Shown piece by piece: positions 52,796 through 61,731 of a stretch of 64,000 bases of DNA. Numbering within the stretch: the stretch's first letter is position 1; every line of letters begins with the position of its first letter. Origin of the DNA: Streptomyces mobaraensis (GTDB lineage Bacteria > Actinomycetota > Actinomycetes > Streptomycetales > Streptomycetaceae); the NCBI RefSeq assembly GCF_020099395.1, contig NZ_CP083590.1, positions 2,480,001-2,544,000 on the forward strand, given 5' to 3'. A program made the position numbers and the translations under genes. Under the pieces are notes generated by a model that ran no database searches, had not been told where the DNA came from, and saw only the letters and a list, made by a program, of their open reading frames with translations.

Positions 52796-52811
52796 AATGG
52801 TCTAGTCCACA
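52796..52811. promoter_or_regulatory. DasR dre-like operator upstream of the kinase gene
   Basis: AATGGTCTAGTCCACA matches the DasR consensus A[GC]TGGTCTAGACCA[CG]T at 13 of 16 positions by my count. It lies about 175 bp upstream of the kinase start. The surrounding 52623-53069 region otherwise shows no gene. Confidence 0.5.
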
Positions 52812-53069
52812 ATGAACAGGTAAAGCCCCGCCCTCCCCGCACAGGAGGGCGGCACGAGGCCCGGCGCTCTCTGCCCTGACCGCGCCACGGCCTCCGGTCG
52901 GCCGCTCCGGACGCGGGGCTCGCACACCCCGCGGTGTCCGGTCCGGCCGATATCAGCTCCGGGCTGCGGTGCCGGCGGGGTCGAGGGTCCCCGCCAGGCG
53001 CCGCGGCCCGTGGCGCAGCCACGCTCCCCTCTCCTCCCGGGCATCCGCTCCCGGAAGCGCCCCACCTAC

Positions 53070-53687
53070 TCAGCGGCCCGCCGGACCGCCGCCCGGCCAG
53101 GCGCGGAGGGCCAGCTCCGCCACCGCTTCGAGCTCCTCACGGCTCGCGCCGTCGCGCGCCTGCTGCGACATGCCCTGGATGACGACGGCCGTGAAGCGGG
53201 CGAGGGCGCGCGGGTCGGCGTCCCGGGGCAGCTCCCCGGCGGCCTTGTCGGCTTCGATGGCTTGCTCCATGGCGCGTACGTTCGCCTCCCGCTGCTCGCG
53301 CAGAGCCGCCACCACGTCCGCCGACGCCTCCGTCGCGTTGGTGGCGGCCGAGATGACCAGGCAGCCGGGCGGCCGGCCGGGGGCGGTGTACTCGGCCGCG
53401 GCCTCGCGCAGCATCCGCGCGACCCCCCGGCGCACGGTCGGCTCCTCGTCGAGAGCGCGGCCGAGGAACGCTCCGTACGTGTGGCCGTACTCCTCGACGG
53501 CCGCGCTGAACAGGGCCTTCTTGTCGCCGAACGCGGCGTAGAGGCTGGGGGCGCCGATGCCCATGCTGCGCGTGAGGTCCGCGATGGAAGTGGCCTCGTA
53601 GCCGTGCTCCCAGAAGGCCATGATCGCCTGCTCCAGGGCCGTGGCCCGGTCGAAGGACCGGGGACGGCCGCGCTGTTTCGTCGCCAT
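53070..53687 (-). CDS. TetR-family transcriptional regulator
   Basis: The product has 205 residues. The HTH reads EQAIMAFWEHGYEATSIADLTRSMGIGAPSLYAAFGDKKALF, a textbook TetR N-terminus. The C-terminal domain resembles the TetR_C type of AcrR/YcdC proteins. It is divergent from the SDR gene with 83 AT-rich bp between, containing TATAGCGCTCACTCAA near the regulator start, a possible operator. It likely represses the SDR gene until an inducer binds. Confidence 0.92.
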   Translation of the reverse strand: MATKQRGRPRSFDRATALEQAIMAFWEHGYEATSIADLTRSMGIGAPSLYAAFGDKKALFSAAVEEYGHTYGAFLGRALDEEPTVRRGVARMLREAAAEYTAPGRPPGCLVISAATNATEASADVVAALREQREANVRAMEQAIEADKAAGELPRDADPRALARFTAVVIQGMSQQARDGASREELEAVAELALRAWPGGGPAGR

Positions 53688-53770
53688 GCCTGAATTTTAT
53701 AGCGCTCACTCAAGAATCTCTGCTACCTTCTTTCTGTAACGATCCCTAGAGAAAGAGGGGGGCGGCTTCC

Positions 53771-54532
53771 ATGGGCGCGCTCACGGGCAAGACGGCACTG
53801 GTGACGGGCGGCAGCCGGGGCATCGGCAGGGCGATCTCCGAACGGCTGGCGCGGGACGGCGCCCGGGTGGCCGTGCACTACGGACGGGACGAACGGGCGG
53901 CCGCGGAGACGGTCGCGGCGATCACGGCCGCGGGCGGTTCCGCCTTCACCGTCCGGGCCCGGCTCGGCGTGCCGGGCGACGCGGAGGCGCTGTGGGCGGC
54001 GTACGACGAGCAGGCGGACGGGGTGGACGTCCTGGTCAACAACGCCGGGACCGACGGGGCACGCAAGCCGATCGGGGAGACGACGCCGGAGGAGTTCGAC
54101 GACGTCTTCGCCCTCAACGCCAAGGCCCCCTTCTTCATCACCAAGCTCGGGCTGGAGCGGATGCGGGACGGCGGCCGGATCGTGAACGTGTCGACCGGGC
54201 TGTCCCGCCGGGCGGGGATGACGGAGCTCATCGCGTACGCGATGACCAAGGGCGCCCTCGACGTCTTCACCATGACGCTGGCCAAGGAGGTCGGCCCGCG
54301 TGGCATCACCGTCAACGCCGTGGCCCCCGGAGTGGTCGACACGGACATGAACGCCGGCTGGCTGCGCGGCGAGGAGAACAAGGCGGCCTGGGAGGCGATG
54401 GCCGACCTCTCCGCGTTCCGGCGGGTCGGGGAACCGCGGGACATAGCCGATGTGGTGGGCTTCCTGGCCTCACCCGAGGGGCGATGGGTAACCGGGCAGT
54501 GGATCGACGCGACGGGCGGCTCCCTGCTGTAG
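53771..54532 (+). CDS. Short-chain dehydrogenase/reductase
   Basis: The product has 253 residues. The cofactor loop is TGGSRGIG (13-20), NNAG is present, and the catalytic residues are Ser in VNVSTGLS and Tyr-x-x-x-Lys in AYAMTKGAL. The Arg in HYGRDERAA favours NADP(H). It reduces a ketone or oxidises an alcohol; TetR-SDR pairs of this sort usually deal with xenobiotic carbonyls. AGAGGGG lies upstream of the ATG. Confidence 0.93.
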   Translation: MGALTGKTALVTGGSRGIGRAISERLARDGARVAVHYGRDERAAAETVAAITAAGGSAFTVRARLGVPGDAEALWAAYDEQADGVDVLVNNAGTDGARKPIGETTPEEFDDVFALNAKAPFFITKLGLERMRDGGRIVNVSTGLSRRAGMTELIAYAMTKGALDVFTMTLAKEVGPRGITVNAVAPGVVDTDMNAGWLRGEENKAAWEAMADLSAFRRVGEPRDIADVVGFLASPEGRWVTGQWIDATGGSLL

Positions 54533-54570
54533 CGCGCGGGCAACAGTCCCCACGGGCCGGGCTCTGTTAG

Positions 54571-54586
54571 ATTGGTCTATACCACC
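54571..54586 (+). promoter_or_regulatory. DasR dre operator of nagB
   Basis: ATTGGTCTATACCACC agrees with the dre consensus at about 13 of 16 positions and sits 27 bases upstream of the nagB start, next to TTAGAT (a possible -10). DasR control of nagB is established in S. coelicolor. Confidence 0.85.
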
Positions 54587-54612
54587 CCAATCCCAAGATC
54601 GGCAGGCCCAGC

Positions 54613-55395
54613 GTGGAAGTTGTCATCGTCCCGGACGCCAAGGCAGGCGGCGCTCTCATCGCGGAGGCCATCGCCGCCCTGCTGAGCCGCAAGCCCGACG
54701 CTCTGCTCGGCGTTGCCACCGGCTCGACGCCGCTGCCCATCTACGACGCCCTGGCGGACATGGTCCGCTCCGGTTCCCTGAACGCCTCGCGCGCCCGTAT
54801 CTGCCAGTTGGACGAGTACGTCGGCCTGCCCGCCGACCACCCGGAGTCGTACCGGTCCACGGTGCTGCGCCAGGTGGTGGAGCCGCTGGGGCTGACCGAG
54901 TCCTCGTTCATGGGCCCGGACGGCACCGCGGAGGACGTGCAGGGAGCGTGCGACGCGTACGACCGCGCGCTGTCCGAGGCGGGCGGTGTGGACCTCCAGC
55001 TGCTCGGCATCGGCACCGACGGGCACATCGGGTTCAACGAGCCGTGCTCGTCCCTCGCCTCCCGCACCCGGATCAAGACGCTGACCGAGCAGACCCGGCA
55101 GGACAACGCCCGGTTCTTCGACAGCATCGACGAGGTGCCCCACCACGTCATCACCCAGGGCATCGGCACCATCCTGGAGGCGCGGCACCTGGTGCTGCTG
55201 GCCACCGGAGCGGGCAAGGCGGAGGCGGTGGCCCGGTCCGTGGAAGGCCCGGTCTCCGCTCTGGTTCCGGCGTCCGCGCTCCAGCTGCACCCGCACGCGA
55301 CCGTGGTCGTCGACGAGGCGGCGGCCTCGCAGCTCCGGCTCGCCGACTACTTCCGCGCGACGTACGCGGCGAAGCCGAGCTGGCAGGGGCTGTAA
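54613..55395 (+). CDS. nagB: Glucosamine-6-phosphate deaminase
   Basis: The product has 260 residues with a GTG start. Family motifs are LLGVATGSTPLPIYDAL, ARICQLDEYVGLP, DLQLLGIGTDGHIGFNEPC and LLATGAGKAEAV, with the catalytic Asp, His and Glu in place. It converts glucosamine-6-phosphate to fructose-6-phosphate plus ammonia. The gene faces the das operon. The 323 bp after it are GC-rich and hairpin-prone, with CGGAGGCTCCCGCCCGGCC repeated near 55491 and 55510, and probably terminate both convergent transcripts. Confidence 0.96.
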   Translation: MEVVIVPDAKAGGALIAEAIAALLSRKPDALLGVATGSTPLPIYDALADMVRSGSLNASRARICQLDEYVGLPADHPESYRSTVLRQVVEPLGLTESSFMGPDGTAEDVQGACDAYDRALSEAGGVDLQLLGIGTDGHIGFNEPCSSLASRTRIKTLTEQTRQDNARFFDSIDEVPHHVITQGIGTILEARHLVLLATGAGKAEAVARSVEGPVSALVPASALQLHPHATVVVDEAAASQLRLADYFRATYAAKPSWQGL

Positions 55396-55718
55396 GGCCG
55401 AGGCGGGGCGGCCGGGAGCCGCGCGGGCTCCGGCCGCCCGGCGGATCCCCCGGGGTCAGGGGATCCGGCCGGGCCGGGATCCCTCCCGGCCCGGAGGCTC
55501 CCGCCCGGCCCGGAGGCTCCCGCCCGGGCCGGGGGTCCCAGGGGTCCCTGGCCCGGGGAGCCACCCCAACCGGCGGGCGCACGGCTCCGAGGGCTGACCC
55601 CCGCCCGGTAGGGCGGCTGCGGGCCGGCGGGCCACCCCACCCTCGGGCGAACGGATGTGGTCCGGTGGCCAGGGCGGGCCGGTCGGCTACCGGCCCGAGC
55701 CAGGCGACGCGGCCCGCC

Positions 55719-57377
55719 TCAGTCGGCGACGCGGCCCGCGATGGCCTCGGCGGCGGCCGTACCGCATACGCGGGCCGCGCCGTGGGTGGCGATGTGCAGG
55801 GCGCCGACGGGCGGGGCCTGGGGCAGGCCCATCTCGACCACGACGGTGTCGGGCCGGGCGGCGACCAGGGCGGCCAGGGCGGTGGCCATCCACGGGTGGC
55901 GGTGGACGTCCCGTACCACCGCGACGACCGGGCGCCCGCCGGCGTCCCGCGACACGGTGTCGGCGTCCGCGGTGTCCGGCCCGTAGCTGCCGGTCGACGT
56001 GCCCGGGAGCAGGCGGGCCAGGTCGGCGGCGACCCCCCAGGGGGTCTCGTCGCCCACGGCGAAGTTGGCCGACGGGGTGTACGCGGCCACATGGACCGGA
56101 CCGTCGTGGACGGAGCCGTCAATGACGGGTCCGTTGTGAACCAGACCGTCATGAGCCGGACGGTCGTGCACCAGACCGTCACGAATCAGACCGTTACGAA
56201 CCAGACCATCGCGGACCGGACCATCGCGGACCGGACCATCGTGGTCCTGGCCGTCGGACCGACCGCCGGGTGTGCCGGGGCCGGACGGCCGCGTGAGGCG
56301 CAGGGCCCGGCGGGCGGCGGTGAGGCCGATGTCGGGGGTGGGCGCGCTCCCCTCCCGCGCGCCCTCCCTCGCCTTCGAGGCCCAGCGGGCGAGTGCGCGG
56401 ACGCGGGTGGCGGCGTCGGAGAGCCGCTCCTCGGGGAGTTCTCCCGAGCGGACGGCGGCGACGATGGCGTCGCGCAGCCGGAGGACGGTGCCCTCGTCGG
56501 AGTGTCCGCCGCCGACGCAGATGGCGTCACAGCCGGCCGCAAGGGCCAGGACGCCGCCGCGTTCGATGCCCCAGGCGGCGGAGATGGCCCGCATCTCGAT
56601 GCCGTCGGTGACGATCAGGCCGTCGAAGCCGAGGCCGCCCCGCTCGACGGGGGCCCGGAGCAGGCCGTGCAGGACGTCGGGGCTGAGGGTGGCCGGCAGT
56701 CGGGGGTCGAGGGCGGGGAGCAGGATGTGGGCGCTCATCACCGCCTTGGTGCCGGCCGCGACGGCCGCGTGGAAGGGCGGCAGGTCGCGGGCCCGGAGCG
56801 TCGGCAGGTCGACGCCCACCCGGGGCATGTCGTCGTGGGAGTCGACGGAGGTGTCGCCGTGGCCGGGGAAGTGCTTGGTGCAGGCGGCCACGCCCGCCGC
56901 CTGGAGGCCGTCGACGTAGGCGGCGGTGTGCCGGGCGACGAGTTCCGGGTCGGCGCCGAAGGACCGTACGCCGATGACGGGGTTGTCGGGGTCGGAGTTG
57001 ACGTCGGCGGAGGGCGCCCAGTTGAGGTTGATCCCGCACTCGGCGAGCCGGCGGCCCAGTTCGCGGGCGACGGCCCGGGTCAGCTCAGGGTCGTCGACCG
57101 CGCCGAGCGCGAGGTTGCCGGGGAAGGAGGAGCCGGTGCGGACCTCCAGGCGGGTGACGTCCCCGCCCTCCTCGTCGATGGCGACGAGCACGTCGTCGCG
57201 TTCGGCGCGCAGCCGGGCGGTGAGGGCGGCGAGTTGGTCCGGGGTGACGACGTTGCGGCCGAACAGGCCGACGGCGGCGAGTCCTTCGCCGAGCCGGCGC
57301 AGCAGCCAGTCGGGCGGGGTGGTCCCGGTGAAGCCGGGCTGGAGAACGGTGAGCGCGTCTCGGGTCAGCGTGTCCAT
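55719..57377 (-). CDS. GH3 beta-N-acetylglucosaminidase (NagZ-like, dasD-type) with internal repeats
   Basis: The product has 552 residues without a signal peptide, so it is cytoplasmic. The GH3 core has VAIDEEGGDVTRLE, the His/Asp catalytic pair in KHFPGHGDTSVDSHDD (His173), and nucleophile Asp258 in LIVTDGIEM. The C-terminal region (430-552) is a second alpha/beta domain. Between them, residues 379-429 are ten pentapeptide repeats of DGLVR/DGPVH type that I do not expect in the family. It would trim imported chitooligosaccharides and ends the das operon 11 bases after dasC. Confidence 0.92.
   Translation of the reverse strand: MDTLTRDALTVLQPGFTGTTPPDWLLRRLGEGLAAVGLFGRNVVTPDQLAALTARLRAERDDVLVAIDEEGGDVTRLEVRTGSSFPGNLALGAVDDPELTRAVARELGRRLAECGINLNWAPSADVNSDPDNPVIGVRSFGADPELVARHTAAYVDGLQAAGVAACTKHFPGHGDTSVDSHDDMPRVGVDLPTLRARDLPPFHAAVAAGTKAVMSAHILLPALDPRLPATLSPDVLHGLLRAPVERGGLGFDGLIVTDGIEMRAISAAWGIERGGVLALAAGCDAICVGGGHSDEGTVLRLRDAIVAAVRSGELPEERLSDAATRVRALARWASKAREGAREGSAPTPDIGLTAARRALRLTRPSGPGTPGGRSDGQDHDGPVRDGPVRDGLVRNGLIRDGLVHDRPAHDGLVHNGPVIDGSVHDGPVHVAAYTPSANFAVGDETPWGVAADLARLLPGTSTGSYGPDTADADTVSRDAGGRPVVAVVRDVHRHPWMATALAALVAARPDTVVVEMGLPQAPPVGALHIATHGAARVCGTAAAEAIAGRVAD
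56091..56243 (-). repeat. Ten 15-bp tandem repeats coding for pentapeptides in the GH3 gene
   Basis: Units on the plus strand are of the form GGACCGTCGTGAACC, encoding x-D-G-[LPS]-[VI] with H, R or N at the join. Copies differ at one to four positions. The reading frame is kept throughout. Confidence 0.88.
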
Positions 57378-57387
57378 GGGTGCAGTG

Positions 57388-58218
57388 CTAGCCCTTCACC
57401 GCGCCGGAGGTCAGCCCTCCGACGGCCCTGCGCTGCAGGAAGACGAACAGGATGAGGATGGGGACGGCGAAGAGGGAGGAGGCGGCCATGGTGGCGCCCC
57501 AGTCGTCGCCGAAGGTGGTCCGGAAACCGGTGAGCCAGAGCGGCAGCGTCTGCGCGGAGGGGTCCTTGCTCAGGATGAGCACGTAGGGGAACTCGTTCCA
57601 CACGGTGATGAAGCCGAACAGGGAGGTGGCCATCAGGCCGGGTGCCAGCAGCGGGAAGATCACCCGGCGGAACGCCTGGGCGCGGGTGCAGCCGTCCACC
57701 ATGGCGGACTCCTCCAGTTCCTTGGGCACGGCGGCGACGTAGCCGCGGAGCGTCAGGACGGTGAAGGGCAGCACCATCAGGGTGTAGATGGCGATGAGCG
57801 GTGCCAGGCTGTTCAGCATGTCGGCGTCGCGCACGATCATGTAGTACGCGATGACCATGACCTCCCAGGGCGCCATCTGGGCCATCATCATCACCAGGAT
57901 GAAGCTCCGGCGGCCCCGGAAACGCATCCGGGCGATGGCGAAGGAGGCCAGCAGCGCGATCGCCAGGGACAGCAGGACGGCGACGCCCGTGATGAGGAAC
58001 GAGTTGGCGACGAAGGTCCAGAAGCCCTCGGCGTCCACGGCCTTCTCGAAGTGTTCGAGGGTCGGGCTGGTGGGGAACCAGACCGGGGCGTCGCCGACGA
58101 TGTCCTTGTTGGCCTTGAACGCCGTGGTGAACATCCAGTAGACGGGGAAGACGAGGCCGAGGAACAGGACGACCGCCGTCGCCCCCGGCCAGACCCGGCC
58201 GATCAGGGAGCGCTTCAC
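57388..58218 (-). CDS. dasC: Chitobiose/chitooligosaccharide ABC permease DasC
   Basis: GTG at 58218 overlaps the dasB stop (GTGA) and gives 276 residues. Six membrane helices and the EAA loop VPKELEESAMVDGCTRAQAFRRVIFPLLAPG are typical of MalG-type sugar permeases. GDAPVWFPTSPTLEHFEKA is the usual periplasmic segment. With DasB it forms the membrane channel; the shared ATPase MsiK is encoded elsewhere, so none in this operon is normal. Confidence 0.94.
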   Translation of the reverse strand: MKRSLIGRVWPGATAVVLFLGLVFPVYWMFTTAFKANKDIVGDAPVWFPTSPTLEHFEKAVDAEGFWTFVANSFLITGVAVLLSLAIALLASFAIARMRFRGRRSFILVMMMAQMAPWEVMVIAYYMIVRDADMLNSLAPLIAIYTLMVLPFTVLTLRGYVAAVPKELEESAMVDGCTRAQAFRRVIFPLLAPGLMATSLFGFITVWNEFPYVLILSKDPSAQTLPLWLTGFRTTFGDDWGATMAASSLFAVPILILFVFLQRRAVGGLTSGAVKG

Positions 58219-59192
58219 AGCTCGTCCTCCTCTTGCTTGAGCACCAGGCGCAGGTAGTAGGCGGTCAGGACGAGCAGGATGACGATGGTCAGGATGGAGA
58301 TCGCGGCGCCCATGCCGAAGTGCTGGTTGTTCATGCCCTCGACGAAGGCGTACACCGGCAGGGTCTCGGTGAGGCGGTCCGGGCCGCCCTCGTTGATGAC
58401 GAAGACCTGGGTGAACGACTTGAAGATCCAGATGACTTCGAGGAACGTCGTGGCGTAGAAGAACGGCTTGAGGAAGGGGAAGGTCACCGAGGTGAACCGC
58501 TTCCACACGCCGGCGCCGTCGAGCGCGGCGGCCTCGTAGAGCTCCTTGGGGATCGTGGTCGTCGCCGCGTAGAGGTTGATCGCGACGAAGGGGACGGACT
58601 GCCAGACGAGCAGCACGGTGATCACGAAGAAGGTGGAGAACTGCCCGCCGGTCCAGTTGTACTCGGCCATGGAGTGCCAGCCGAGCTGGTCCAGCACGTA
58701 GTTGACGACGCCGAACCGCTGGGCGAACAGCCACTGGAAGACCGTGGTGGCCGCGACCACGGGCATGGCCCAGGCCAGCACGAGTCCGAGGGAGAGCAGC
58801 AGCCGCATGCGCTTGCCGAGCCGCGCGAGCAGCAGGCCGATCAGACAGCCGACCACCATGACCAGGGTGACGTTGACCGCGGTGAAGACGACGGACCGGA
58901 GGGTGACCCGCCAGAAGTCCTCGCTCCCCAGGGTGTCCGCGTAGTTGTCGAAGCCGATCCACTCGGTGGTGCGCCGGATGAGCTGCCGCCGGTTGAGGTT
59001 CTGGAGCGACAGCAGGCCGTTCTGCACCATGATCCAACCGAGCAGCAGCACCGTGAAGGCGGCCGCGGGCAGGATCAGCAGATACGGGACCGCACGGCCC
59101 GCTCGCCTGGACACCCCCGGAGCCGGCGGCGCGCCGCCCTTGCCGGTCCGGGAGGCGGGCCGGGCCGCCGCCTCTTCGGTCTGCGCTGACAT
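58215..59192 (-). CDS. dasB: Chitobiose/chitooligosaccharide ABC permease DasB
   Basis: The 325-residue MalF-type permease has an N-terminal cytoplasmic segment of about 30 residues. Six or more helices begin at VPYLLILPAAAFTVLLLGWI. The EAA loop reads PKELYEAAALDGAGVWKRFTSVTFPFLKP. It lies 97 bp after dasA, and its stop overlaps dasC. Confidence 0.94.
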   Translation of the reverse strand: MSAQTEEAAARPASRTGKGGAPPAPGVSRRAGRAVPYLLILPAAAFTVLLLGWIMVQNGLLSLQNLNRRQLIRRTTEWIGFDNYADTLGSEDFWRVTLRSVVFTAVNVTLVMVVGCLIGLLLARLGKRMRLLLSLGLVLAWAMPVVAATTVFQWLFAQRFGVVNYVLDQLGWHSMAEYNWTGGQFSTFFVITVLLVWQSVPFVAINLYAATTTIPKELYEAAALDGAGVWKRFTSVTFPFLKPFFYATTFLEVIWIFKSFTQVFVINEGGPDRLTETLPVYAFVEGMNNQHFGMGAAISILTIVILLVLTAYYLRLVLKQEEDEL

Positions 59193-59289
59193 CGTCGTCC
59201 GCCTTCTCCCCTGTACAACGGTGGTGCGTGGTGCCGGGCGGGCGGGGCGCCGGCCGGTGTCCGGCCCGCGCCCCGCCCGCCCGCGCGGG

Positions 59290-60567
59290 TCACTGCTTCT
59301 GGCTGAGGCGCTTGTTCATCTCGCCCTCGACCTGCTTGGCCGCGTCCTCGGGCGACTTGCCGTTGAGTACGGCGGTCATGTACGCCTTGATCGGGTTGGG
59401 GGCGTTCTCGACCGCCGCCCACTCGGGGATCAGCGGGGTGGTGCCGCCGCCCTTGGCCGCCGGGGCCGCGGCCGCGCCGGCCCCGTTGCCCCCCACCTGC
59501 GAGAGCAGCGACTCCTTGTTGGGGATCGAGCCGACCTCCTTGACGAGGGCACCCTCGTTCTTGTCGGACAGCGCGATCTTCAGGAACTCCTCGGCGAGGT
59601 CCTTCTTCTTGCTCCGCTCGGCGATCGCGAGGTTGGAGCCGCCGAGGAAGACGCCCTCGGGCTTGTCGGCGGTCTCACCGGGGATGGTGAAGAAGCCGAG
59701 GTCCTTCTTGATCTCCGGGTTGGCCTTGACCGCGGTGTCGGCTTCCCAGCCCATGCCGATGAAGGCGCCGGTCTTGCCCTTGGCGAAGACGTCGGCCTGC
59801 TGCGGGGTGGCCTCGTCCTTGTCCTTCGGCGCCTTGCTGAACGCCTGGTACTGCTTGTAGACCTCCATGGCCTTGCCGACCTTGGGGTCCGCGAGGTTGG
59901 AGACGTACTTGTTGCCGTCCTTCTTCACCAGATCGGCACCGGCGCCGATGGTCAGACCGTCGAAGAAGTACCAGTTCTGGCCGGGCAGGTAGAGGGGTTC
60001 GGCGTCGCCCTTCTTCTGGATGGCCTCGAACGCCTTGAAGAGGTCGGCGCGGGTCTTGGGGACGTCCTTGACGCCGGCGTCGGCCCAGACCTTCTTGTTG
60101 TAGATGACGACGCGGTTGGCGGCCCACCAGGGTGCCGCGTACTGCGTCCCCTCGAACACGGACGGCTTGTTGAGGGAGTCGGTCCAGTCCTTGCCGATCT
60201 CCTTCTTCAGGTCGGAGAGGTCGGCGAGGCCGCCGGTCGCGGCGTAGGAGGGCGTCTGGGTGTTGCCGATCTCGAAGACGTCGGGCGGCGTGGACTCGGA
60301 GAGCGCGGTGGTGAGCTTCTGCTGGATGTTGTCCCACTTCTGGATCTGGACATCCAGCTTGGCGCCGGTCTTCTGCTCGAACTCGGACTTCACGGCCTCG
60401 GTCCACTTGGGCGGGTTCGAGCCGTCCATGAACCAGACGGTGAGCGTCTTGCCCTTGGAGTCACCGGATCCGGAACCGGAGTCCTTGTCGCCGCCGTCGG
60501 ACCCACAAGCAGCCACACTCACCAACAAGGCCGCGACACCCGTCGCCGCTATGAGCCCACGCTTCAC
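59290..60567 (-). CDS. dasA: Chitobiose-binding lipoprotein DasA
   Basis: The product has 425 residues. The lipobox is LLVSVAACG with Cys21. The family-1 binding fold has LTVWFMDGSNPPKWTEAV, KWDNIQQKLTTALSES, QYAAPWWAANRVVIYNKK and FIGMGWEADTAV. It captures N,N'-diacetylchitobiose outside the membrane for DasBC. In S. coelicolor dasA is strongly repressed by DasR and affects sporulation. Confidence 0.95.
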   Translation of the reverse strand: MKRGLIAATGVAALLVSVAACGSDGGDKDSGSGSGDSKGKTLTVWFMDGSNPPKWTEAVKSEFEQKTGAKLDVQIQKWDNIQQKLTTALSESTPPDVFEIGNTQTPSYAATGGLADLSDLKKEIGKDWTDSLNKPSVFEGTQYAAPWWAANRVVIYNKKVWADAGVKDVPKTRADLFKAFEAIQKKGDAEPLYLPGQNWYFFDGLTIGAGADLVKKDGNKYVSNLADPKVGKAMEVYKQYQAFSKAPKDKDEATPQQADVFAKGKTGAFIGMGWEADTAVKANPEIKKDLGFFTIPGETADKPEGVFLGGSNLAIAERSKKKDLAEEFLKIALSDKNEGALVKEVGSIPNKESLLSQVGGNGAGAAAAPAAKGGGTTPLIPEWAAVENAPNPIKAYMTAVLNGKSPEDAAKQVEGEMNKRLSQKQ

Positions 60568-60599
60568 AGCACTCTCCTCAGGACCGAAAAGTGGTCTTT

Positions 60600-60639
60600 A
60601 ATGGTTTAGACCAGTGCCCGCAGCTTGGCCTAGACCTTT
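60600..60639. promoter_or_regulatory. Two DasR dre operators between dasA and dasR
   Basis: AATGGTTTAGACCAGT (60600-60615) is a strong dre match. CTTGGCCTAGACCTTT (60624-60639) is a weaker second half-conserved site. They lie 33 and 57 bases upstream of dasA on its promoter side, as described for S. coelicolor dasA. Confidence 0.85.
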
Positions 60640-60772
60640 TGGGGTGTCAAGGGTGTATAAGAGTCGCTGTCGGCTCCGTTACCGGACCGACACCTGAGGG
60701 CCGACCTGGGCGTCTCCGGTCCCCTCGGGCACTGCCCGTGCCACCATGTGACCGCGATAGACGGAGGAGCCG

Positions 60773-61579
60773 GTGACGGCAGCAGGATCGGAGTCGGGAA
60801 GGCACGCCATGGCGACCGAGGGCGGGACAGCGGAGAACGGCAGCACCGCCGGCGGTGTGCGGACGGCCCGCGTTCCCAAGTACTACCGGCTCAAACGTCA
60901 TCTGCTGGAGATGACCGAAACCTTGCGCCCCGGCACGCCGGTGCCACCCGAACGCACCCTCGCCGCGGAGTTCGACACCTCGCGCACCACCGTGCGCCAG
61001 GCCCTCCAGGAGCTGGTCGTCGAGGGCCGCCTGGAACGCATCCAGGGCAAGGGCACCTTCGTCGCCAAGCCCAAGGTCTCCCAGGCGCTGCAACTCACCT
61101 CCTACACGGAGGACATGAAGGCCCAGGGCCTCGAACCCGCCTCGCAGCTGCTCGACATCGGCTACGTCACGGCGGACGACCGCCTCGCCGGTCTGCTCGA
61201 CATCTCCCCCGGCGGCCGGGTGCTGCGCATCGAACGGCTGCGGCTGGCCAGCGGCGAGCCCATGGCCATCGAGACCACCCACCTCTCCGCGAAGCGCTTC
61301 CCCGCGCTGCGCCGCAACCTCGTCAAGTACACGTCGCTGTACACGGCGCTCGCCGAGGTCTACGGCGTGCACCTGGCCGAGGCCGAGGAGACCATCGAGA
61401 CCTCGCTCGCCACCCCGCGCGAGGCCGGGCTGCTCGGCACCGACGTCGGCCTCCCCATGCTGCTGCTCTCCCGCCACTCGCTGGACGCGGACGGGGCACC
61501 GGTGGAGTGGGTGCGTTCGGTCTACCGGGGGGACCGCTACAAGTTCGTCGCGCGATTGCGGCGGCCCGCGTCGGAATAG
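60773..61579 (+). CDS. dasR: GntR-family global regulator DasR
   Basis: GTG at 60773 has a strong GGAGGAG upstream and gives 268 residues; ATG at 60809 (256 residues, closer to the S. coelicolor length) is the alternative. The winged helix has [44 protein letters not shown]. The UTRA domain has [17 protein letters not shown] and the sugar-phosphate pocket [18 protein letters not shown]. DasR binds dre sites and is released by glucosamine-6-phosphate and GlcNAc-6-phosphate, controlling chitin use, development and antibiotics. Confidence 0.97.
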   Translation: MTAAGSESGRHAMATEGGTAENGSTAGGVRTARVPKYYRLKRHLLEMTETLRPGTPVPPERTLAAEFDTSRTTVRQALQELVVEGRLERIQGKGTFVAKPKVSQALQLTSYTEDMKAQGLEPASQLLDIGYVTADDRLAGLLDISPGGRVLRIERLRLASGEPMAIETTHLSAKRFPALRRNLVKYTSLYTALAEVYGVHLAEAEETIETSLATPREAGLLGTDVGLPMLLLSRHSLDADGAPVEWVRSVYRGDRYKFVARLRRPASE

Positions 61580-61590
61580 GACGTGCGCCC

Positions 61591-61638
61591 CGTGGAATCG
61601 TCCGGACTTCCGGGAAGGGTGGCGAGGGCGATTCCACG
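61591..61638 (+). terminator. Hairpin after dasR
   Basis: CGTGGAATCG pairs with CGATTCCACG (10 bp) around a 28-base purine-rich loop, starting 12 bases after the dasR stop. Confidence 0.6.
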
Positions 61639-61665
61639 GGAACGGTCCCTCATGGTCCATTCCTA

Positions 61666-61694
61666 TTGACGGTCATCACGGCGGCTCATAGTGT
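61666..61694 (+). promoter_or_regulatory. Promoter of the radical-SAM-like gene
   Basis: TTGACG (61666-61671) and TAGTGT (61689-61694) are separated by 17 bases, a good sigma-HrdB match. The ATG follows 38 bases after the -10. Confidence 0.6.
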
Positions 61695-61731
61695 CACCGG
61701 CGCCCGACCGCTGCCTCGCGAGAGGACGATC

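Noticed and set aside
60624..60639. Second strong dre site at dasR
   Set aside because: It matches the consensus only around GGCCTAGACC, so it was kept just as a weak second site within the combined operator entry.
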